Assembly (NCBI RefSeq): GCF_005869845.1
Contig: NZ_VAWF01000001.1
Location: 310,001-374,000, forward strand
DNA: 64,000 nt
DNA from: Fodinibius saliphilus
GTDB lineage: Bacteria > Bacteroidota > Rhodothermia > Balneolales > Balneolaceae
Direction of reading: 5' to 3'
The first letter of the stretch is position 1. The number at the start of each line of letters is the position of its first letter. The notes under the pieces are model-generated. The model saw only the letters and a list, made by a program, of their open reading frames with translations. It was not told the DNA's origin and made no database searches. The position numbers and the translations under genes were made by a program. Shown piece after piece: positions 36,630 through 46,766 of this stretch.

Positions 36630-36746
36630 AGTGCCAAAAGAGTTAACGGAAAGTATGATTATATATAAGGAGAATATAAAGAAATTTAGGAACTTAGCGA
36701 GCGGAATTAGAAGGTTGCTCTAATCATTTGATAAAGGTATTTGTCT

Positions 36747-37967
36747 TTAAATTTCTACAGCATAAAAAGTACTGTCAGTACTGCCAATGTATAACTTTTC
36801 ATTTGCGATAACAGGACTAGCTAATATAGATCCTAGAGTTTGTAACTTTTTTTCTCCATCCTGCATGCTTGCAATGGTAGAGCCATATAGTTCAAACTCT
36901 TCTTTAAATGTATGATCTTTATTAAATATGGTATAGTAGTTTCGGTTACTTCCATTGGTCTGGAACTGCCATTCAATATCACCGTTCTTTATGTTTAATC
37001 CATAAAGAAAACCATTAAAACAGCCGAAGTAGACACGTTCTTCATCAATTGCGGCTGAACCGTATACGCGCATGTTCAACTTTTTTTTCCATTTTACTTT
37101 ACCACTGGTAGTGTCAAAGTTATAGAAAAGGTGAGAGTCTGAAGTACCAATAAAAATATTATCATCTGATGCTGCAGGGGAGGCTACAATCCAACTGCCG
37201 GGATCGCGATAGTTCCAAAGTCCCTTTCCTGTTTTTGGATTTAAGGCATAGAGGTTAAAGTCGCGACTGCCAAATAAAACCATCCCATCATAAAATATCG
37301 GGCCACGTTGGATACCCCCCTTTGGAAAGAATCGAGAACCTATGGTATCAAAATCCCATAGCAGGGACCCATCAGCTGCATTTAGAGCATAAAGAGTACC
37401 ATCCATACTACCAGCATATACTAATGAATCATTAACAATGGGAGTAGCATGTACTTCTCCAGAGGTCTTAAATTTCCATTTGAGTTTGCCGGTTATAGCA
37501 TTAAGAGCATAGATGAATCCGTCACTACTGCCAAAGTAAACAGTTTCATTTTGAAAGGTAGCCCCGGATAGGTAGTAGTCCCAGATATCCCGGTATGATT
37601 TTTTTTCTGTGCTACGGAGCATGCGATGTTCGCCGCCGGTTTTAAACGACCATTGTATTTTTCCATTCTTGATGTCAATGGAATAGAAGGTGCCATTACC
37701 ATTAAGCTGGTAAATTGATTTGTTTCTAACCAGTGGTTTTGAGGCCCACCGTCCACCTACTGCTAATTCCCAAATCTTTTCGCCGTTTTTAGCGTTTAGC
37801 GCCAATAGTGAACCTGTAATATTTCCCACATAAATAGTACCATTGGTATAGGTCGCTGAACCAAAAATTTTGCCGTCTGTTTTAACTTCCCATGAGGCGT
37901 CTTGGGATTGTTGCCCAAGAGTAAATACAGGTAGTAAGACGAGTATTGCCAACAGGTAATTTTGCAT
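36747..37967 (-). CDS. PQQ-like (BamB-type) beta-propeller protein
   Basis: Exported 406-aa protein with a signal peptide (1-18). It holds about seven repeats of the PQQ-like pattern: LLALNAKNGEKIWEL, FYSIDIKNGKIQWSF, IYALNAITGKLKWKF, LYALNAADGSLLWDF, LYALNPKTGKGLWNY, and so on. It lacks the residues of a quinoprotein dehydrogenase and is closest in layout to BamB-like or generic PQQ-repeat proteins. True BamB takes part in outer-membrane protein assembly, but no lipobox is seen here, so I do not assign bamB. No operon partner is obvious. Confidence 0.82.
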   Translation of the reverse strand: MQNYLLAILVLLPVFTLGQQSQDASWEVKTDGKIFGSATYTNGTIYVGNITGSLLALNAKNGEKIWELAVGGRWASKPLVRNKSIYQLNGNGTFYSIDIKNGKIQWSFKTGGEHRMLRSTEKKSYRDIWDYYLSGATFQNETVYFGSSDGFIYALNAITGKLKWKFKTSGEVHATPIVNDSLVYAGSMDGTLYALNAADGSLLWDFDTIGSRFFPKGGIQRGPIFYDGMVLFGSRDFNLYALNPKTGKGLWNYRDPGSWIVASPAASDDNIFIGTSDSHLFYNFDTTSGKVKWKKKLNMRVYGSAAIDEERVYFGCFNGFLYGLNIKNGDIEWQFQTNGSNRNYYTIFNKDHTFKEEFELYGSTIASMQDGEKKLQTLGSILASPVIANEKLYIGSTDSTFYAVEI

Positions 37968-38047
37968 GCTGATTATATTAAGGAGTAAAATATCTTAATT
38001 TTGCACAATGTAGCTAAAGAATAAGAGATAGCTGAAGTTATTTATTT

Positions 38048-38075
38048 AAAAATTGCCGACCATATTGGCCGACAA
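38048..38075 (-). terminator. Terminator after ClbS/DfsB-like gene
   Basis: On the minus strand, TTGTCGGCC pairs with GGTCGGCAA (two G-U pairs) around a five-base loop and is followed by TTTTT. It begins 12 bases after the stop codon. Confidence 0.7.
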
Positions 38076-38087
38076 TCAGGTAAGTGA

Positions 38088-38585
38088 CTATTTCTTTGCC
38101 TTTTTAATCAGCTTATATGCCCAATCGTAGTGACTCGAAGTCGCTGATACCAAGTATGCTCCCAAGGAAGTGGTTCCGGTCCAGTGGTACCTTTTCTTTT
38201 CGAATAGTTCATTATTAGTGTGTTTATGGATTATTTCGCGGACATCTTTATATGATTTGTTTAACATCCTTTGGACACTTTTTAATGGGGTATCCCGGTA
38301 CTTTTCCCATATCTTTTTGTTTAGGTCAGGTACGGTTTTCCAGGTATATCCTTTTGCGGGCATATCCGGATCATCCCCAGCCATACCTACCTCATACCAA
38401 TCTAACATCATCATGTGCCAATGATGAAGGTGGGCAAGAACATCTCTGATATTCCTATTCATTGTCCCTTTGGGAAATTTTTTCTCTTTTTCATTATCAG
38501 AATAAGCGGCAATAAAGTCGTTAAGCTTTCTGAAGTTTTCTTCGCTCAGGGTGAGTAGTTCATCTTTAGTTTTTGGTCTGGGCAT
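38088..38585 (-). CDS. ClbS/DfsB family four-helix bundle protein
   Basis: Cytosolic protein of 165 aa from the internal ATG at 38585 (MPRPKTKDELL), which matches the usual start of this family. A longer reading to 38618 adds 11 residues. Motifs DVLAHLHHWHMMMLDWYEVG, YTWKTVPDLNKKIWEKY and TSLGAYLVSATSSHYDWAYKLIKK match ClbS/DfsB (DUF1706). E. coli ClbS inactivates the genotoxin colibactin, but most relatives, including those in Bacteroidota, stand alone with unknown roles. No toxin genes are nearby. It is closed by a terminator. Confidence 0.85.
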   Translation of the reverse strand: MPRPKTKDELLTLSEENFRKLNDFIAAYSDNEKEKKFPKGTMNRNIRDVLAHLHHWHMMMLDWYEVGMAGDDPDMPAKGYTWKTVPDLNKKIWEKYRDTPLKSVQRMLNKSYKDVREIIHKHTNNELFEKKRYHWTGTTSLGAYLVSATSSHYDWAYKLIKKAKK

Positions 38586-39002
38586 GGCTCTGGTTTTTAT
38601 TTGAGTAGGTAAAGTCAATGCTACTGTAATGACTTTATATAAAAATATATCGGAGTATTTTATCCGATATTACTTTTCCAATATGTGAAATATTGTGTTG
38701 AGTTGAAATAGAGAGCTCGATTATTGGATAAAATTAATGTAATACTCTCAATATCCAGCCCAAGTATTGAGAGTACGTTTCTTAAAAATAGAAGAAGGCA
38801 AGAGGTTTGGTTAAAAAAGTTGATATATATGCAGTTGTTCTTTTTTACCTAGATATAAACATCAAATTTCATGATGTCTGATTAGAGGATGAGCTCTTTA
38901 CTTTTTATTAGAACTATCAATAAAGCTTTATATCTACTATATTTGCAGCCACATCTTTGGGGAATAGGTCAGCAAAATTTTAAGCACATTACTAATTGGA
39001 CA
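38586..39002. other. Intergenic region between ClbS-like and Na/Pi genes
   Basis: This 417-base region lies between divergent genes. It holds a perfect 11-bp inverted repeat (38743-38775). An in-frame ATG at 38889 would lengthen the Na/Pi protein, but the extra 38 residues do not look like part of the family. No clear promoter motif was found. Confidence 0.45.
38743..38775. repeat. Perfect 11-bp inverted repeat upstream of Na/Pi cotransporter gene
   Basis: TACTCTCAATA (38743-38753) and TATTGAGAGTA (38765-38775) with an 11-base spacer. It lies 158 bases after the ClbS-like start and 227 bases before the Na/Pi start. Possible operator; a phosphate regulator site cannot be confirmed from one copy. 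Confidence 0.6.
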
Positions 39003-40742
39003 ATGACTTACACATTTTGGGATTTTCTACAACTGATCGGCTCACTGGGCATATTTATATATGGGATGAAGGTATTCAGTGATGGACTTCAAAAGGTAGC
39101 CGGTAATAACCTGCGGTCTATCCTAAAAGGGATGACAAGCACTCGATTTCGTGGTGTTCTTACAGGTTTTGGTACTACTGCTATTACTCAGTCCTCTTCA
39201 ACAACCACTGTAATGGTAGTTAGCTTCGTTAATGCCGGGTTGATTACATTTCTGGAGTCAACCGGGGTTGTAATGGGAGCTAATATTGGAACTACTGTCA
39301 CCTCTTGGATAATCTCAGTGTTCGGTTTCAAGATGCAGATTACGCCTGTCGCAATGGTTTTAATCGGGGTCTTTTTCCCATTTATTTTTTTTGGCAGGGA
39401 GAAGTTACGGAACCTTGCCGAATCTATGATCGGTTTCGGTATTTTGTTTATCGGTCTTGATTTTATCAAGAATGGGGTGCCTAATATTCAGCAGAACCCG
39501 GAAATGTTCCAGTTTTTGCAGCAATTTACAGAATTTGGGATTGCTTCAATTGCAATATTTGTGGTTGCTGGTACGATACTGACCTTACTTACTCAATCGT
39601 CATCTGCTGCAATGGCTATAACATTGGTAATGTTGTTTGAAGGCTGGATCGATTTTCCCATTGCTGCAGCGATGGTACTGGGAGAGAATATTGGAACAAC
39701 GGTAACGGCTAATATTGCTGCTGTTGTCGGTAATGTATATGCCAAAAGGGCCGCGAGGTTTCACTTTGTATTTAATATTTTTGGCGTTATTTGGATGATG
39801 TTGCTGATCAACCCCTTCTTAATAGGGATTGATCAACTTATGGGATATTTTGCACCTGGTGCCGGTTCCGTAATGCATGCAACAAGTCAACTGGGAAGAG
39901 CCAACGCAACATTGGCGCTGTCGTTATTTCACAGTACATTTAATGTCATTAATGTACTGCTTCTTATAGGCTTTGTGCCCTATATTGTGAAAATAATAGA
40001 GAAGTATCAGAAAGGGAAGGATGATGCAGATAATCAGCATCGGTTAAAATATATTTCTTCGGGTCTCATGTCTTCTCCTGAGCTTTCAATTTCTCAGGCT
40101 CATAAAGAGATAAAGCTGTTTGCCAAACTGATTGACAAGATGCACTTCAGTATGGAAGGGCTCTTATCCAATAAGCTGAATAAAAAGTCTCAGTTCTTAA
40201 AGAAAATTGAAAAACGTGAGGGCATTACGGATAATATTGAGTTAGAAATTGCTGAGTATTTAACTAAAATTTCCAGCGAAAACCTGACGGAAGTATCAAG
40301 TCGACGAATTCGCGGTATGCATAGCATAATTAATGATCTTGAGCGGGTAGGAGATATCTATTACCAGATGTCCAAAACCTATGAGCGAATGCAAAAAGAG
40401 GGTACTAACCTGCCCCAAGAGGCGATGGATAAGATCATTCAATTGCTTGATTTGACCCACGATGCTATTCGGAATGTACGACAAAACTTGGACTTGGAGT
40501 ACGGAGAAATCAATCTTGATAAAGCTGTAGAAGTTGAAGAAGCGATTAATAAGTATCGTGATGAATTACTCACCTATCACTATGCTCAACTCGAAAATAA
40601 GGCATACTCAAACAAGGTAGGATTTATATTCCTTGACTATGTTAATCGTCTTGAAAAGATCGGAGATCATCTCTTTAATGTAAATGAAGCACTTGCTGGT
40701 GTAAAGGTGAAGGCAGCTTATGAAGAGGTGCTCGAGGGATAA
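39003..40742 (+). CDS. Na/Pi cotransporter family protein with PhoU-like domain
   Basis: Sodium-driven phosphate transporter of the NptA/Na_Pi_cotrans family, 579 aa from ATG 39003 (MTYTFWDFLQLIGSLGIFIYGMK, the usual start). The membrane part carries the two inverted repeats with the signature QSSSTTTVMVVSF and QSSSAAMAITLVM, about eight to nine TM helices up to residue 335. A cytoplasmic PhoU-like helical domain follows (about 350-575; MHSIINDLERVGDIYYQM, FLDYVNRLEKIGDHLFNVNEAL). The combination is common in bacteria and may let the protein sense or control phosphate uptake. The gene stands alone and ends in a strong terminator. Confidence 0.92.
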   Translation: MTYTFWDFLQLIGSLGIFIYGMKVFSDGLQKVAGNNLRSILKGMTSTRFRGVLTGFGTTAITQSSSTTTVMVVSFVNAGLITFLESTGVVMGANIGTTVTSWIISVFGFKMQITPVAMVLIGVFFPFIFFGREKLRNLAESMIGFGILFIGLDFIKNGVPNIQQNPEMFQFLQQFTEFGIASIAIFVVAGTILTLLTQSSSAAMAITLVMLFEGWIDFPIAAAMVLGENIGTTVTANIAAVVGNVYAKRAARFHFVFNIFGVIWMMLLINPFLIGIDQLMGYFAPGAGSVMHATSQLGRANATLALSLFHSTFNVINVLLLIGFVPYIVKIIEKYQKGKDDADNQHRLKYISSGLMSSPELSISQAHKEIKLFAKLIDKMHFSMEGLLSNKLNKKSQFLKKIEKREGITDNIELEIAEYLTKISSENLTEVSSRRIRGMHSIINDLERVGDIYYQMSKTYERMQKEGTNLPQEAMDKIIQLLDLTHDAIRNVRQNLDLEYGEINLDKAVEVEEAINKYRDELLTYHYAQLENKAYSNKVGFIFLDYVNRLEKIGDHLFNVNEALAGVKVKAAYEEVLEG

Positions 40743-40800
40743 AAAAGTGATTTTTCGGGATTCATATTTCCTGGAATAGTTTTTCAACTTATCATATAGT

Positions 40801-40831
40801 AAAAAAGCCGGCCTTAGGGACCGGCTTTTTT
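40801..40831 (+). terminator. Terminator after Na/Pi cotransporter gene
   Basis: AAAAAAGCCGG (40801-40811) and CCGGCTTTTTT (40821-40831) are perfect 11-bp arms with a nine-base loop and T-run, 59 bases after the stop codon. Confidence 0.9.
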
Positions 40832-41277
40832 AATTAATCCGTCTTAGCTACAATTGCTTGGAGGGAGCTATACTCCCGTTACAAAGTATAGGTAACCGTA
40901 GAATCATCTCAATATGGATACCAAGAATTTGTAAAAAGCTCCCTACAGAGACAGAATGCTTTAGGGGATGTTTAATCTTTGTTTTAGAATACAGATTATT
41001 CCCATATTGATTTTTTTATCTTTAGGATCTATCGTCGATGTTTAGCTTTCCTTAGCAATAGGTGTGAAAGAAGTAGATAACTTTTCGTTCAATAGGTAGT
41101 TTAACATCTTACTACAAAACAGCCCAAATTTTGCTTATCTTTGGCAACTTGAATAGAACGCAGATCAGGTAGATCGTTAAACTGGTTATAGCCTATGATG
41201 GGTGAATGAAATTCCTTTTTAGTTGTATTAGTGCGTTCCCTCACAAAAACAATGAATAAAGATTTAACAATTACTGA
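40832..41277. other. Long leader/intergenic region upstream of leuS
   Basis: No gene seen in 446 bases. GGGAG (40863-40867) can pair locally with CTCCC (40873-40877), and the overlapping AGGGAGCT (40862-40869) can instead pair with AGCTCCCT (40937-40944), giving two exclusive structures. I do not find T-box consensus motifs. TATCTTTG at 41136-41143 may be the leuS promoter -7 element, leaving about a 130-base 5' UTR. Confidence 0.4.
41136..41143 (+). promoter_or_regulatory. Candidate leuS -7 promoter element
   Basis: TATCTTTG matches TAnnTTTG and is identical to octamers before purB and mazG. It lies 134 bases upstream of the leuS ATG. No good -33 element is seen. Confidence 0.35.
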
Positions 41278-43863
41278 ATGAGCTCATATAAGCCGGAAGA
41301 TATTGAGTCCAAATGGCAAGAATATTGGCAACAAAACAAAACGTTCAAAACGCCGGAAGATCACGATAAACCCAAATATTATGTGTTGGATATGTTTCCC
41401 TATCCCAGTGGATCAGGACTACATGTAGGACACCCAGAGGGCTATACGGCTACGGATATCCTGGCACGATATAAGCGGATGAACGGATTCAATGTACTTC
41501 ATCCCATTGGGTGGGATGCTTTTGGATTACCGGCTGAGCAATATGCTGTTAAGACGGGAACCCATCCACGCGATACTACCGAAAAGAACGTCAACCGTTT
41601 CCGTGAACAGTTGCAGGATCTGGGCTTTAGTTATGACTGGGATCGTGAGGTAAATACTACCGATCCAGATTATTATAAATGGACGCAGTGGATTTTTCTG
41701 AAACTCTATGAAAAGGGATTAGCCTACGAAGATGATGTGCCGGTTAACTGGTGTCCTGAGTTGGGAACCGTGTTGGCTAACGAGGAAGTAATTGATGGCA
41801 AGAGCGAAGTAGGGGGACATCCCGTTGTAAAGAAACCAATGCGGCAGTGGGTATTAAAGATTACAGAATATGCCGAGCGATTGCTTCAGGGACTGGATGA
41901 ATTAGATTGGCCGGAATCTACTAAAAAGATGCAGCGCGATTGGATTGGGAAGTCGATGGGGGCTGATATCGATTTTGAGATATCAGGTTATGAGGATGAG
42001 ATCCGAGTATTCACCACTCGTCCTGATACTATTTTTGGAGCTACCTATATGGTATTGGCACCGGAGCACGATCTGGTAGACAAGATTACGGTTGAAGATC
42101 AGAAAGAAGCGGTAGCTAGTTATCAGAAAGAAGCAGCGCGTAAATCTGATCTGGAGCGTACCGAGCTCAGTGACGAAAAGACTGGAGTATTTACAGGTGC
42201 ACATGCTGTTAATCCCGCCAATGGTAAAAAGATTCCGATCTGGGTAGCTGACTATGTATTGGCAAGCTATGGCACCGGGGCTATTATGGCGGTACCGGGC
42301 CAGGATGAACGCGATTGGGAGTTCGCGGAAAAATTTGATCTTCCTATTGTTCGTACGGTACAGCCACCCGAAGATTTTGATGGAGATGCTTACACCGGCG
42401 AAGGCAAGGCGATCAATAGTGAGTTTTTGAACGGGTTAGAGGTTGAAGAGGCCAAAGAAAAGATTATTGATTGGCTTGAAGAGCATGATGCCGGTAAGAA
42501 AGCGGTAAACTATAAATTGCGTGATTGGTTATTCTCGCGTCAGCGCTATTGGGGTGAACCATTTCCAATTATACATGTTGATGGAGAGCCGAAACCGGTT
42601 GGGGAAGATAACTTACCGGTGACACTGCCAGAGATGGATGACTTTGAGCCCACTGATGATGGTAATCCGCCTTTGGCCAAAGCTACAGACTGGGTGAATA
42701 TTGAAGATCCTGAGTCTGGTAAGCCTGCGAAACGAGAAACGAATACAATGCCGCAGTGGGCGGGTTCTTGTTGGTATTATTTACGGTATTGTAGTCCGGA
42801 ATTTAAGGACGGTCCCGTAGATCCTAATGAAGAAAACTACTGGATGCCGGTAGATATGTATGTTGGTGGTGCTGAACACAGTGTGCTCCACTTGCTTTAC
42901 GCGCGTTTTTGGCATAAGGTGCTTTATGATTGCGGAGTAGTATCTACAAAAGAACCATTCCAGAGATTGGTTCATCAGGGTATGATTCTCGGAGAAGTGG
43001 AGTTTACCGGGTATAAGCATGAAGAAAATTGGATATCTGCTAATACCAAAGCTGATTTTGAAGATGTTAAGCGTATAAAACTCGATGAAGAGCAGGTTGA
43101 AAAGAAGGGGGATGATTTTGTTGTTAAGGGCACTGAAATTCGCGTGGATGCTAAGGCACACAAAATGTCGAAGTCGCGCGGGAATGTCGTAAATCCCGAT
43201 GATATTGTAGAACAGTATGGCGCCGACTCTATGCGCCTTTATGAGATGTTTATGGGACCATTGGAGCAGGTGAAGCCTTGGAGTACTCAGGATGTTGATG
43301 GGGTATACCGTTTCCTGGGACGTGTTTGGCGCATGATTATTGATGAAGATACGGGTGAACTGAATGATTCGGTAACGGACAGTGACCCTTCCAAAGAGCA
43401 GTTGAAAGTACTCCATGAATGTATTCAGAAAGTGACGGGTGATATTACAGACTTGTCGTTTAATACGGCAATTTCTGCAATGATGATATTTGTGAATGAG
43501 GCGAATAAATGGGATAGTCATCCGAAGTCAGTACTGGAAAGCTTTATTAAGCTATTGTCACCCTTTGCACCACATATTGCTGAGGAGATATGGCGTCGAT
43601 TGGGTAATGAGGAGACCATCGCGTATGCAGATTGGCCGGAGTTTAATGAGGAATACTTGATTTCTGATACCCAATTGTATCCTATACAGGTGAATGGTAA
43701 GGTTCGTGGTGAAATTCACGTACCGCGTGATAAAGCCAAAGACAAGGAGTATGTACTTTCTGAGGCAAAAGCTGAAGATAACGTTCAGCGATATTTAGAA
43801 GATGGGAATCTTGTAAAAGAGATTTTTGTACCCGAACGTATTGTTAACCTCGTAGTGAAATAA
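41278..43863 (+). CDS. leuS: Leucyl-tRNA synthetase
   Basis: Charges tRNA-Leu with leucine; 861 aa, normal bacterial length. The class I catalytic core shows HVGH (49-52) in the [15 protein letters not shown] context and KMSKS (630-633 region, [10 protein letters not shown]). The editing CP1 insertion lies between about 220 and 400 ([38 protein letters not shown]). The anticodon-binding domain (690-790) and a C-terminal ubiquitin-like LeuS domain ([18 protein letters not shown]) are present. No key residue is missing. A hairpin terminator follows. Confidence 0.98.
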   Translation: MSSYKPEDIESKWQEYWQQNKTFKTPEDHDKPKYYVLDMFPYPSGSGLHVGHPEGYTATDILARYKRMNGFNVLHPIGWDAFGLPAEQYAVKTGTHPRDTTEKNVNRFREQLQDLGFSYDWDREVNTTDPDYYKWTQWIFLKLYEKGLAYEDDVPVNWCPELGTVLANEEVIDGKSEVGGHPVVKKPMRQWVLKITEYAERLLQGLDELDWPESTKKMQRDWIGKSMGADIDFEISGYEDEIRVFTTRPDTIFGATYMVLAPEHDLVDKITVEDQKEAVASYQKEAARKSDLERTELSDEKTGVFTGAHAVNPANGKKIPIWVADYVLASYGTGAIMAVPGQDERDWEFAEKFDLPIVRTVQPPEDFDGDAYTGEGKAINSEFLNGLEVEEAKEKIIDWLEEHDAGKKAVNYKLRDWLFSRQRYWGEPFPIIHVDGEPKPVGEDNLPVTLPEMDDFEPTDDGNPPLAKATDWVNIEDPESGKPAKRETNTMPQWAGSCWYYLRYCSPEFKDGPVDPNEENYWMPVDMYVGGAEHSVLHLLYARFWHKVLYDCGVVSTKEPFQRLVHQGMILGEVEFTGYKHEENWISANTKADFEDVKRIKLDEEQVEKKGDDFVVKGTEIRVDAKAHKMSKSRGNVVNPDDIVEQYGADSMRLYEMFMGPLEQVKPWSTQDVDGVYRFLGRVWRMIIDEDTGELNDSVTDSDPSKEQLKVLHECIQKVTGDITDLSFNTAISAMMIFVNEANKWDSHPKSVLESFIKLLSPFAPHIAEEIWRRLGNEETIAYADWPEFNEEYLISDTQLYPIQVNGKVRGEIHVPRDKAKDKEYVLSEAKAEDNVQRYLEDGNLVKEIFVPERIVNLVVK

Positions 43864-43884
43864 CTTATTTCTCTTTAAAGGTTT

Positions 43885-43920
43885 AAAAAGGCACTGTAGC
43901 ATGGCTATAGTGCCTTTTTT
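43885..43920 (+). terminator. Terminator after leuS
   Basis: AAAAAGGCACT pairs with AGTGCC plus a T-run, and an inner TAGC/GCTA extends the stem around an ATG loop. It starts 22 bases after the stop. Confidence 0.88.
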
Positions 43921-44131
43921 ATTTCAACAAGTTTGTGCAAAAGCTGTCAGATAGCACTGGTTAAACATACTCTCCGATGGAATGGTCCTCTCGCTACAAA
44001 GGCTAAGCGGCACGAAAGAACCACCTCAGCGAAAAATCTTAAGCTGCCGGCATCCTTGATTTTCCTTTTTAAATTATAAATCCGTTCTTCAAAAGAGCAC
44101 TCAAAGTAACCAAGGTATTATTTGAGAAATT

Positions 44132-45070
44132 ATGATTTATCCCATTCTCATTTGTGTGGTTGGTATCATGCTTATTGTCTACTTTTCAGAAAAGTTGGTA
44201 GAGGCAACGGTAGGGACCTCACTGCATATAGGATTATCAACCTTTCTGATAAGTGTCATTTTTATTGGTTTTGATCCGGAAAACTTAGCACTTGGTTCGG
44301 TAGCGTCATATGAGGGCCTTGGCGGTATTGCTATGGGGACTGTATTGGGATCAGCAATGGTGGCTTTAACCTTAGCTCTGGGAATTACCGCCCTGATTGT
44401 ACCGTTGGAATTTGAGAAAGTACCTATGCAGATTCCGTTATTACAAGCAGGGGCAGTTACATTTTTTGGAGGTCTATGTTTAGATGGAAGTCTTTCTCGA
44501 TTGGATGGGATTTTACTGTTGACGGGATATGGAGCTTCTTTATACTACCTGATCTATTTAGGAAAGGGGGGGCTACATATTGAACCTACCAGTGAAACAG
44601 CAGAAGTACTGGAAGAGGAGAAAGAGTTTGGCAAATGGCAGGCTATTGGAATGTTGGGTCTATCACTGGTAGCGATTATTATAGGCAGTGACCTGGTTGT
44701 AGATGCTTCTTCTACATTAATGGCAGATATGGGGCTTTCGGATACTGTTTTTGGGATGTCCGTTTTGGCATTAGTAGTAAGTATTGAAGAGTTGGCTAGG
44801 GAGCTCCCTGCAGCATTGAAAGGTCGCTCTGAAATAACCATTGGAAATGTAATGGGCTCGGTATTAGCATTTTTTCTTTTCAATGCCGGAATAATAGCAC
44901 TTGTTCAACCTGTTACATTGAGTACTGATCTCTTGTACTTCTACCTGCCGGTAAGTCTTGGGATGGTATTGTTCGTTAGCTTACTGATGATGCAAAAATT
45001 AATAACACGATGGATGGGGGGCGTTCTGGTTATTAGCTATCTTCTTTTTTTTGGATGGGGATATTTCTAA
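44132..45070 (+). CDS. Sodium/calcium exchanger family membrane protein
   Basis: Membrane protein of 312 aa with about ten TM helices in two inverted halves, matching the CaCA (NCX-like) family. The alpha repeats appear as FIGFDPENLALGSVASYEG (about 48-66) and SVLALVVSIEELARELPAALKG (about 208-229), each with acidic ion-binding residues. A cytoplasmic acidic loop (about 148-170, SETAEVLEEEKEFG) separates the halves. The exact ion (Ca, Na/K or another cation) cannot be told. It stands alone with a convergent gene downstream. Confidence 0.85.
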   Translation: MIYPILICVVGIMLIVYFSEKLVEATVGTSLHIGLSTFLISVIFIGFDPENLALGSVASYEGLGGIAMGTVLGSAMVALTLALGITALIVPLEFEKVPMQIPLLQAGAVTFFGGLCLDGSLSRLDGILLLTGYGASLYYLIYLGKGGLHIEPTSETAEVLEEEKEFGKWQAIGMLGLSLVAIIIGSDLVVDASSTLMADMGLSDTVFGMSVLALVVSIEELARELPAALKGRSEITIGNVMGSVLAFFLFNAGIIALVQPVTLSTDLLYFYLPVSLGMVLFVSLLMMQKLITRWMGGVLVISYLLFFGWGYF

Positions 45071-45168
45071 GAATGTAACTGCTTTTAACCCAGTACTGAA
45101 TTTGTTAGGGAAGCTCAATTAAAAATTGCCGAAATACAAACAGATATTGCTGTTAATGTTGTATTAAA

Positions 45169-46596
45169 TCACTTGAAAAATTGAATATCCTCTTTTGAAT
45201 GAAGAACGGCCGGTAACTTTCCCTGGGCTTTCTGTTTTCCTTGTTGCTTTAACCAATCATTGATTTGTTGCTGAGAGATCGTATTAAAGACAGGGGAGCC
45301 TAGAGCATCACTTTCTCGGCGAATGGCATAATGCCGATTGGATTCCCGGATAATAGAATCAACTTTTTTGGCTATACGGTTTAGCGTATCGCGATGAAGC
45401 GGGGTTGGGCTTTGAATAAACCAATGGTGTCTGGGCACCGAGTGCTGGTCTTGCAGGCTTGCTCCGATGGTAAAAGAAGATATTTCAATATCCATGCCCT
45501 CGGTTGCTTTAACCAGAGCTTCATCTGCTTCATAGCTATAGAGAGCTTCGCCGTAATTGTCCAACATTTCACTGACGCGTCCCTTTACCTTGATACGAGG
45601 GGGATCGGTTTGGGTAAACTCTATGATGTCGTTTAACGCATATCGCCAAAGGCCGGCATTGGTTGTTACTACTAATGCATAGGGAACTCCGGCTTTGACT
45701 TCCCAAATGGGAACGGCTTGCTGTATAGCCATCGAATTCTTATCAGGCAGGGGGTTGGGGATAAATTCGTAGAATATGCCGTTGTCGGTGACCAGTTTCA
45801 TATCCTCTTTTTGCAGATTATCACGGAAGGCAAAGTATCCTTCGGAGGCGCCATAAGTTTCGATAAAGTCTAGATCAGATTTTTGGACAAGCTGTTGTAG
45901 ATGAGAACAGTAATGTTCCAGTTTTACACCTCCACAGACAAGTAGTGATAGGTTAGGCCATACTTCTGCAATACTACTTTTACCGGTTTTATTAAGAACG
46001 CGTTGAAAGATGGTAAGCAACCAGCTGGGCACAGCGGTAATAATACGAACATCTTTATTGATTGCTTCTTTTACAATGCGATCTATCTTTTTTTGGAAGG
46101 GAAGAGTGACTAGTTTTTGGGTATCGATTAGTTGAAAAGTGGAGAGCCACCAAGGAACGTTTCGGGCAGTGAAAGCACTGATTTCTCCGGTTTCAAACTG
46201 AGTATGTTTCTCAATAGAACCCGGCAGGCTTAAATGCTTGCCCCAAAGTCTGAAAATATTGGGTCGCTGTTTGAGATAGTTCCACACTACTTTACGCATA
46301 AACCGCTGGTCTGAGGCCAGCCGGTGATTGGATAGAGGCAAGTGTTTGCCGTTGCCCGATGTGCCTGCAGAGATTGCAAATTGAGAGATTGTACCGGGCC
46401 ATAGTAAGTCTTCGGCGCCTTCTTTAAGTTGATCTATGTGATTGGCAATGTCATTATAAAAGGTGGGGGATACCTGGTCGCGGAAATCTTCATATCGTTG
46501 CAGATCAGAGAAAAGATGCTGCTCTCCGAATTGGGTTTGGCGGGCGGCCCGGATGAGTATAAAAAGCTGTTCTTCTTGGTAATCTCTGAGTGTCAC
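45169..46596 (-). CDS. GH3 auxin-responsive-promoter family acyl-adenylating protein
   Basis: GH3-family adenylating enzyme of 475 aa, related to plant amido synthetases that join carboxylic acids to amino acids; bacterial substrates are mostly unknown. Visible are FAISAGTSGNGKHLPLS (ATP/phosphate-binding loop), IDFIETYGASEGYFAF-like DFIETYGASEGYFAFRD, YALVVTTNAGLWRYALNDIIEF and KVKGRVSEMLDNYGEALYSYEADEAL. The gene is complete and lies just downstream of citrate synthase on the same strand, but a terminator lies between them. Confidence 0.88.
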   Translation of the reverse strand: MTLRDYQEEQLFILIRAARQTQFGEQHLFSDLQRYEDFRDQVSPTFYNDIANHIDQLKEGAEDLLWPGTISQFAISAGTSGNGKHLPLSNHRLASDQRFMRKVVWNYLKQRPNIFRLWGKHLSLPGSIEKHTQFETGEISAFTARNVPWWLSTFQLIDTQKLVTLPFQKKIDRIVKEAINKDVRIITAVPSWLLTIFQRVLNKTGKSSIAEVWPNLSLLVCGGVKLEHYCSHLQQLVQKSDLDFIETYGASEGYFAFRDNLQKEDMKLVTDNGIFYEFIPNPLPDKNSMAIQQAVPIWEVKAGVPYALVVTTNAGLWRYALNDIIEFTQTDPPRIKVKGRVSEMLDNYGEALYSYEADEALVKATEGMDIEISSFTIGASLQDQHSVPRHHWFIQSPTPLHRDTLNRIAKKVDSIIRESNRHYAIRRESDALGSPVFNTISQQQINDWLKQQGKQKAQGKLPAVLHSKEDIQFFK

Positions 46597-46714
46597 CGTG
46601 CTGGTAGTTCTATTGTTAAATGGATTGAACTTTTATATGGGACAAGGATACCCGACCATAGGGCTTATTTGCCGTCTTGAGTTTCGTTGCTAATTACAAA
46701 TTCGACGTATAATA

Positions 46715-46743
46715 ATAAAAAAGCCCCGAAATATCGGGGCTTT
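46715..46743 (-). terminator. Terminator after citrate synthase gene
   Basis: Read on the minus strand, AAAGCCCCGA pairs with TCGGGGCTTT around a four-base loop and runs into TTTTTTATTATTA. It lies 24 bases after the citrate synthase stop. Confidence 0.9.
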
Positions 46744-46766
46744 GATAATCAGTAAATAGGGATGTA

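Noticed and set aside
38889-39002. N-terminal extension of the Na/Pi cotransporter
   Set aside because: The extra 38 residues do not match the family, whose usual start corresponds to ATG 39003.
40832-41277. T-box riboswitch before leuS
   Set aside because: No T-box consensus (AGGGTGGNACCGCG-like) or specifier loop found, and T-boxes are rare in this phylum.
42781-43521. 246-codon open frame on the minus strand within leuS
   Set aside because: It lies entirely antisense to a full-length, motif-complete leuS and shows no family resemblance.
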